Of a stretch of DNA of 64,000 nt, positions 62,301 to 64,000 are shown one piece after another (within the stretch, counting starts at the first letter, position 1; each line of letters starts with the position of its first letter). The notes below the pieces were generated by a model. The model saw nothing but the letters and a program-made list of their open reading frames with translations. It searched no databases and was not told the origin of the DNA. The position numbers and the translations under genes are program-made. Source of the stretch: Peptoniphilus_A sp022767005 (GTDB taxonomy: Bacteria; Bacillota; Clostridia; Tissierellales; Peptoniphilaceae); assembly GCF_050315115.1 (NCBI RefSeq), contig NZ_JBNPOJ010000005.1, positions 62,001 through 126,000 of the forward strand, read 5' to 3'.

Positions 62301-62981
62301 GTGTCTACAATGGTCTGACCAATAAGTGTCTATTATTGCAACTTCCGTTTCATTAGGATCTCTGTCTTCTTCTTTAAAATAATATTGAAGCACCTTTAAG
62401 TCCTCAGGACTCATGGCAAGGGATTTTTCTTCTACAAATTTCTTTAATCCCTCTTCATCTAATTTATTAAATCCTTGGTAGACAAGATTTTCGTGATTTT
62501 TCTTTGCATCTTCTCTTAAAATAACATCTTCAAAAACGTCAACTTCTTTAGAGTCAACGGGATTTATTAGGAAGTTTTTGATTTTTTCAAGTTCATCTTT
62601 GTTTACTCCGCCAATATCATAAACCTCTGTAACCCTTGCCCTAACTTTTTCGTCAGTGAAAAGTGCAATAGTTTGGACTAAACCATCTTCTCTATTGTCA
62701 AATTGCCCAGCTTGATATTGAATGCCAATGGGATTTTCAAAGGAATCCTCTAATTTTTTGTAATCTTCATAATATACTTCTTCCACTGGCGCTTCGTAAA
62801 ATACAGTTGCCATAGTCTTATCAAGGGTTTCATCTGATATATCTACATCGTATCTTCTATAAGTTTTTAAGTAAGTAGTATCTATTCCAAGAGAAGTCTT
62901 GATTTCTTCTCTAAGTGATTTTGACTGGTGATCGAATTCATCTTTTTTTGTAATATAAATTCTCTTAACATTATTTTTCAT
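59310..62981 (-). CDS. purL: Phosphoribosylformylglycinamidine synthase, single-chain
   Basis: 1223 residues from ATG 62981 (AAGGAG upstream; a TTG two codons earlier is possible). Single-chain FGAM synthase of clostridial type: an N-terminal PurS-like part, two AIRS-like ATPase halves (FKNETHNHPTEIEPVGGAST near residue 330; PPIGGKDSMSGTFEDINVP), and a C-terminal class I glutaminase with ILAIPGGFSLGDEPGGSG, the nucleophile Cys in LGICNGFQALI and the His in PISHGEGRF. Fourth step of purine synthesis. Overlaps the purF stop by 11 bases. Confidence 0.95.
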   Translation of the reverse strand: MKNNVKRIYITKKDEFDHQSKSLREEIKTSLGIDTTYLKTYRRYDVDISDETLDKTMATVFYEAPVEEVYYEDYKKLEDSFENPIGIQYQAGQFDNREDGLVQTIALFTDEKVRARVTEVYDIGGVNKDELEKIKNFLINPVDSKEVDVFEDVILREDAKKNHENLVYQGFNKLDEEGLKKFVEEKSLAMSPEDLKVLQYYFKEEDRDPNETEVAIIDTYWSDHCRHTTFNTELDIDFSVVTELDKEIKKAFDSYLEMRKELDIKKPITLMSLGTILAKELRKNGKLDDLEISSEINACSVKIKAKVEFDGKEELRDYLLMFKNETHNHPTEIEPVGGASTCLGGAIRDPLSGRSYVYQAMRVTGAGDPFTPIEKTLKGKLPQKKIVTEAAIGYSSYGNQVGVATGLVDELYHPGYVAKRMETGAVIAACPLENVKRIEPTEGDVIILLGGRTGRDGIGGATGSSKSHNVESIQTESAQVQKGNAPEERKIQRLFRNPKAAKLIKKCNDFGAGGVSVAIGELANSIEVKLDKVPLKYMGLKPREIAISESQERMAVVVDKKDVDTFMELADKENLESTVVARVTGDGRLKMYYEDEVICDMSYDFVNQTGAKRRERVEVLSEDFPEFLVNKDGVEDLEKYLADLNITSKKNMIERFDSSVGAATVLQPLGGNKQNTPAQVMAALIPVDDGDSKTASVMSYGFNPKLSEESQYLGGYYAVIESIAKLIASGAPLSGIRLSFQEFYEKMDNAKSWSKPLKSLLGALTASRYFDAPPIGGKDSMSGTFEDINVPPTLISFAVNTVDAKNIISPEFKGKGKIGIIKTEREHIGTLNLEETKENFINLQNEIKKGNVISAAAINHKGTLPQIFEMAIDNVGFNLQVEDLYSPLYGSFVVEYLEDREFIEKIGEFRDDQKMKVNSVELDLEKLKRAYLNTMDKIFKPVDTNKLAEVKQKEVPKRRMKSKKSVDIVKVVIPAFPGTNSEYDTARAFERAGAKAEVVVFKNKNNEKVKESIEELAAKISNTQILAIPGGFSLGDEPGGSGKFIANVIRSDKVKSAIEKLLTDNDGLILGICNGFQALIKTGLLPYGEIKDLEEDDPTLTYNTCNRHIARIVDTVVMSNNSPWLQKLEVGKTYKVPISHGEGRFIASEDKVKEILANEQVAICYEDAPNGSLLNVEALMSRDGKILGKMGHSERVVEGTFKNIPGIEIEDIFTAGVEFFKKD

Positions 62982-64000
62982 TTTCAACTAACTCCTTTGG
63001 CTCAACTGCATAATCGCCATTAAAGCATGCTTTGCAGAAAACATCTTCTTTCATCAGAGTCGCATCCAACATTCCCTTCATTGAAATAAAAGCAAGGGAA
63101 TCTGCGCCAATTCTCTCTCTCATTTCCGCAACAGAATAATTTGCTGCGATAAGTTTTTTTCGTGATGGCGTGTCAATTCCATAGAAACAAGGGTACTTTA
63201 CTGGAGGAGAAACTATTCTCATGTGGACTTCCTTTGCCCCAGCTTTTTTCATCCTCATAATTAAATTTTTTGAAGTTGTACCTCTAACTATTGAATCGTC
63301 TACTAAAATAACTCTCTTACCTCTTAAAACCGTTTCAAGTGGATTTAATTTTAATTTAACAGAAAGTTCTCTTTCTTCAGGTGTTGGCTTAATAAAAGTT
63401 CTTCCCATGTATCTATTTTTCACAAGACCTTCGGCAAAGGGAATTCCGGACTCTTGAGCATAACCCATTGCTCCAGGAGTTCCTGAATCTGGAACAGCGA
63501 TTACTAAATCAGCATCAACTGGCGCTTCCTTAGATAAAATTTCTCCACATCTTCTTCTAAAGTTATAGGAGTTTACGCCGTCGAGAGTTGCATCTGTTCT
63601 TGCAAAATATACATATTCAAAAATGCAATGTTGTCTTTTTTCTTTTTCAAAAAATTCTGAGTGAATGCCCTTTTTATCAACAACAATAATTTCTGAAGGT
63701 TCAACATCTCTTATGGCATCAGTTCCAATTATTTCAAGAGGTGCATTTTCAGATGCAATAATTACTTCTCCATTTTTTGCCCTTCCAATTAAAAGTGGTC
63801 TAAATCCATAGGGGTCTCTAAAAGCAACAAGTTTGTCTTCAAAAAGCATTACCACGCTGTATGCTCCCTTAATCCTTGACATGGTTTTTTTCACAGCTTC
63901 AATTATATCGCCAGTATAGTATTTTGCAACTAATGACAAGATAACTTCTGTGTCAATTGCAGTTTGAAAAAGCATCCCTTCATCTTCAAGTTCTTTTCTT
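62971..64000 (-). CDS. purF: Amidophosphoribosyltransferase PurF (5' partial)
   Basis: The frame stays open to the window edge; the N-terminal nucleophile cysteine lies outside. Visible: end of the glutaminase domain (KGAYSVVMLFEDKLVAFRDP), then the phosphoribosyltransferase domain with the PRPP motif RVILVDDSIVRGTTSKNLI, and C-terminal FCKACFNGDY, whose cysteines help bind the 4Fe-4S cluster in Bacillus-type PurF. Makes phosphoribosylamine, the first purine step. Overlaps purL. Confidence 0.94.
   Translation of the reverse strand, partial: RKELEDEGMLFQTAIDTEVILSLVAKYYTGDIIEAVKKTMSRIKGAYSVVMLFEDKLVAFRDPYGFRPLLIGRAKNGEVIIASENAPLEIIGTDAIRDVEPSEIIVVDKKGIHSEFFEKEKRQHCIFEYVYFARTDATLDGVNSYNFRRRCGEILSKEAPVDADLVIAVPDSGTPGAMGYAQESGIPFAEGLVKNRYMGRTFIKPTPEERELSVKLKLNPLETVLRGKRVILVDDSIVRGTTSKNLIMRMKKAGAKEVHMRIVSPPVKYPCFYGIDTPSRKKLIAANYSVAEMRERIGADSLAFISMKGMLDATLMKEDVFCKACFNGDYAVEPKELVENEK

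Overview
The window looks like chromosome from a low-GC, anaerobic, amino-acid-fermenting Gram-positive bacterium. The AT-rich intergenic DNA, strong AGGAGG-type ribosome binding sites, frequent TTG starts, an iron-sulfur L-serine dehydratase, many amino-acid and peptide transporters and an S-layer-homology (SLH) surface protein together suggest a relative of Peptoniphilus and other Peptoniphilaceae (Tissierellia). That placement is inference; no rRNA gene is present. I see no tRNA, rRNA, CRISPR array, insertion sequence or prophage.

Layout. 1-1.2 kb: the end of an ECF-like sigma factor gene overlapping a membrane-anchored partner. 1.2-2.7 kb (-): a membrane J-domain protein with a putative zinc metallopeptidase. 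2.8-9.2 kb (-): murA followed by an oligopeptide ABC transporter, oppA-oppB-oppC-oppD-oppF. 9.3-14.8 kb: an aminotransferase (+), then (-) a DUF554 membrane protein, an OGG-type DNA glycosylase, the redox repressor rex, a small membrane protein, ctlX and folD. 15-18.1 kb (-): GltS-type transporter, an M29/NicX-like metalloenzyme and a GntR regulator. 18.2-22.7 kb (-): lipid kinase, SDR reductase, then a serine-use operon (sdaAB, sdaAA, DAACS symporter). 23-26.8 kb: AbgT transporter (+), radical SAM protein (-), DegV protein and a small acidic protein (+).

26.9-33.4 kb (+) holds the conserved yybS-gdpP-rplI-dnaB block (c-di-AMP turnover, ribosomal protein L9, replicative helicase), then uppP and a nitrilase-family amidase. 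33.5-34.4 kb (-): an SdpI/SdpR-like pair with a clear candidate operator. 34.9-42.9 kb (+): one 2677-residue surface protein built of InlB-like repeats, about ten GYV.V.F repeats, Rib-like and SHIRT-like modules and three C-terminal SLH modules, preceded by an unusual tandemly repeated leader. It is followed by two intramembrane-protease-like genes (PrsW and CPBP families). 45.4-48.2 kb (+): an IclR regulator and an ABC-F ATPase. 48.2-48.45 kb is a non-coding segment carrying a dense cluster of DnaA boxes around an AT-rich core, which I consider the most interesting non-coding signal. 48.5-51 kb (-): an Asp/Glu racemase-like protein, a DUF368 (PopT-type) membrane protein and an unknown membrane protein. 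51.4-53.3 kb (+): an alanine/glycine:cation symporter and a YvlD-like membrane protein. 53.4-58 kb (-): a DUF4298 protein, then a dicarboxylate operon (SLC13 transporter plus two-subunit Fe-S fumarase/tartrate dehydratase) downstream of an AraC regulator, with a candidate cre box in its promoter. 58-64 kb (-): M20 amidohydrolase, purL and the partial purF.

Read together, the genes describe a cell living on peptides, amino acids and dicarboxylates (opp, sda, gltS, AGCS, AbgT, M20, SLC13 with the dehydratase), with redox and carbon regulation (Rex, cre, GntR, IclR, AraC), envelope construction (murA, uppP, DUF368) and a very large SLH-anchored surface protein. Start codons were re-chosen where a ribosome binding site pointed to an internal start.
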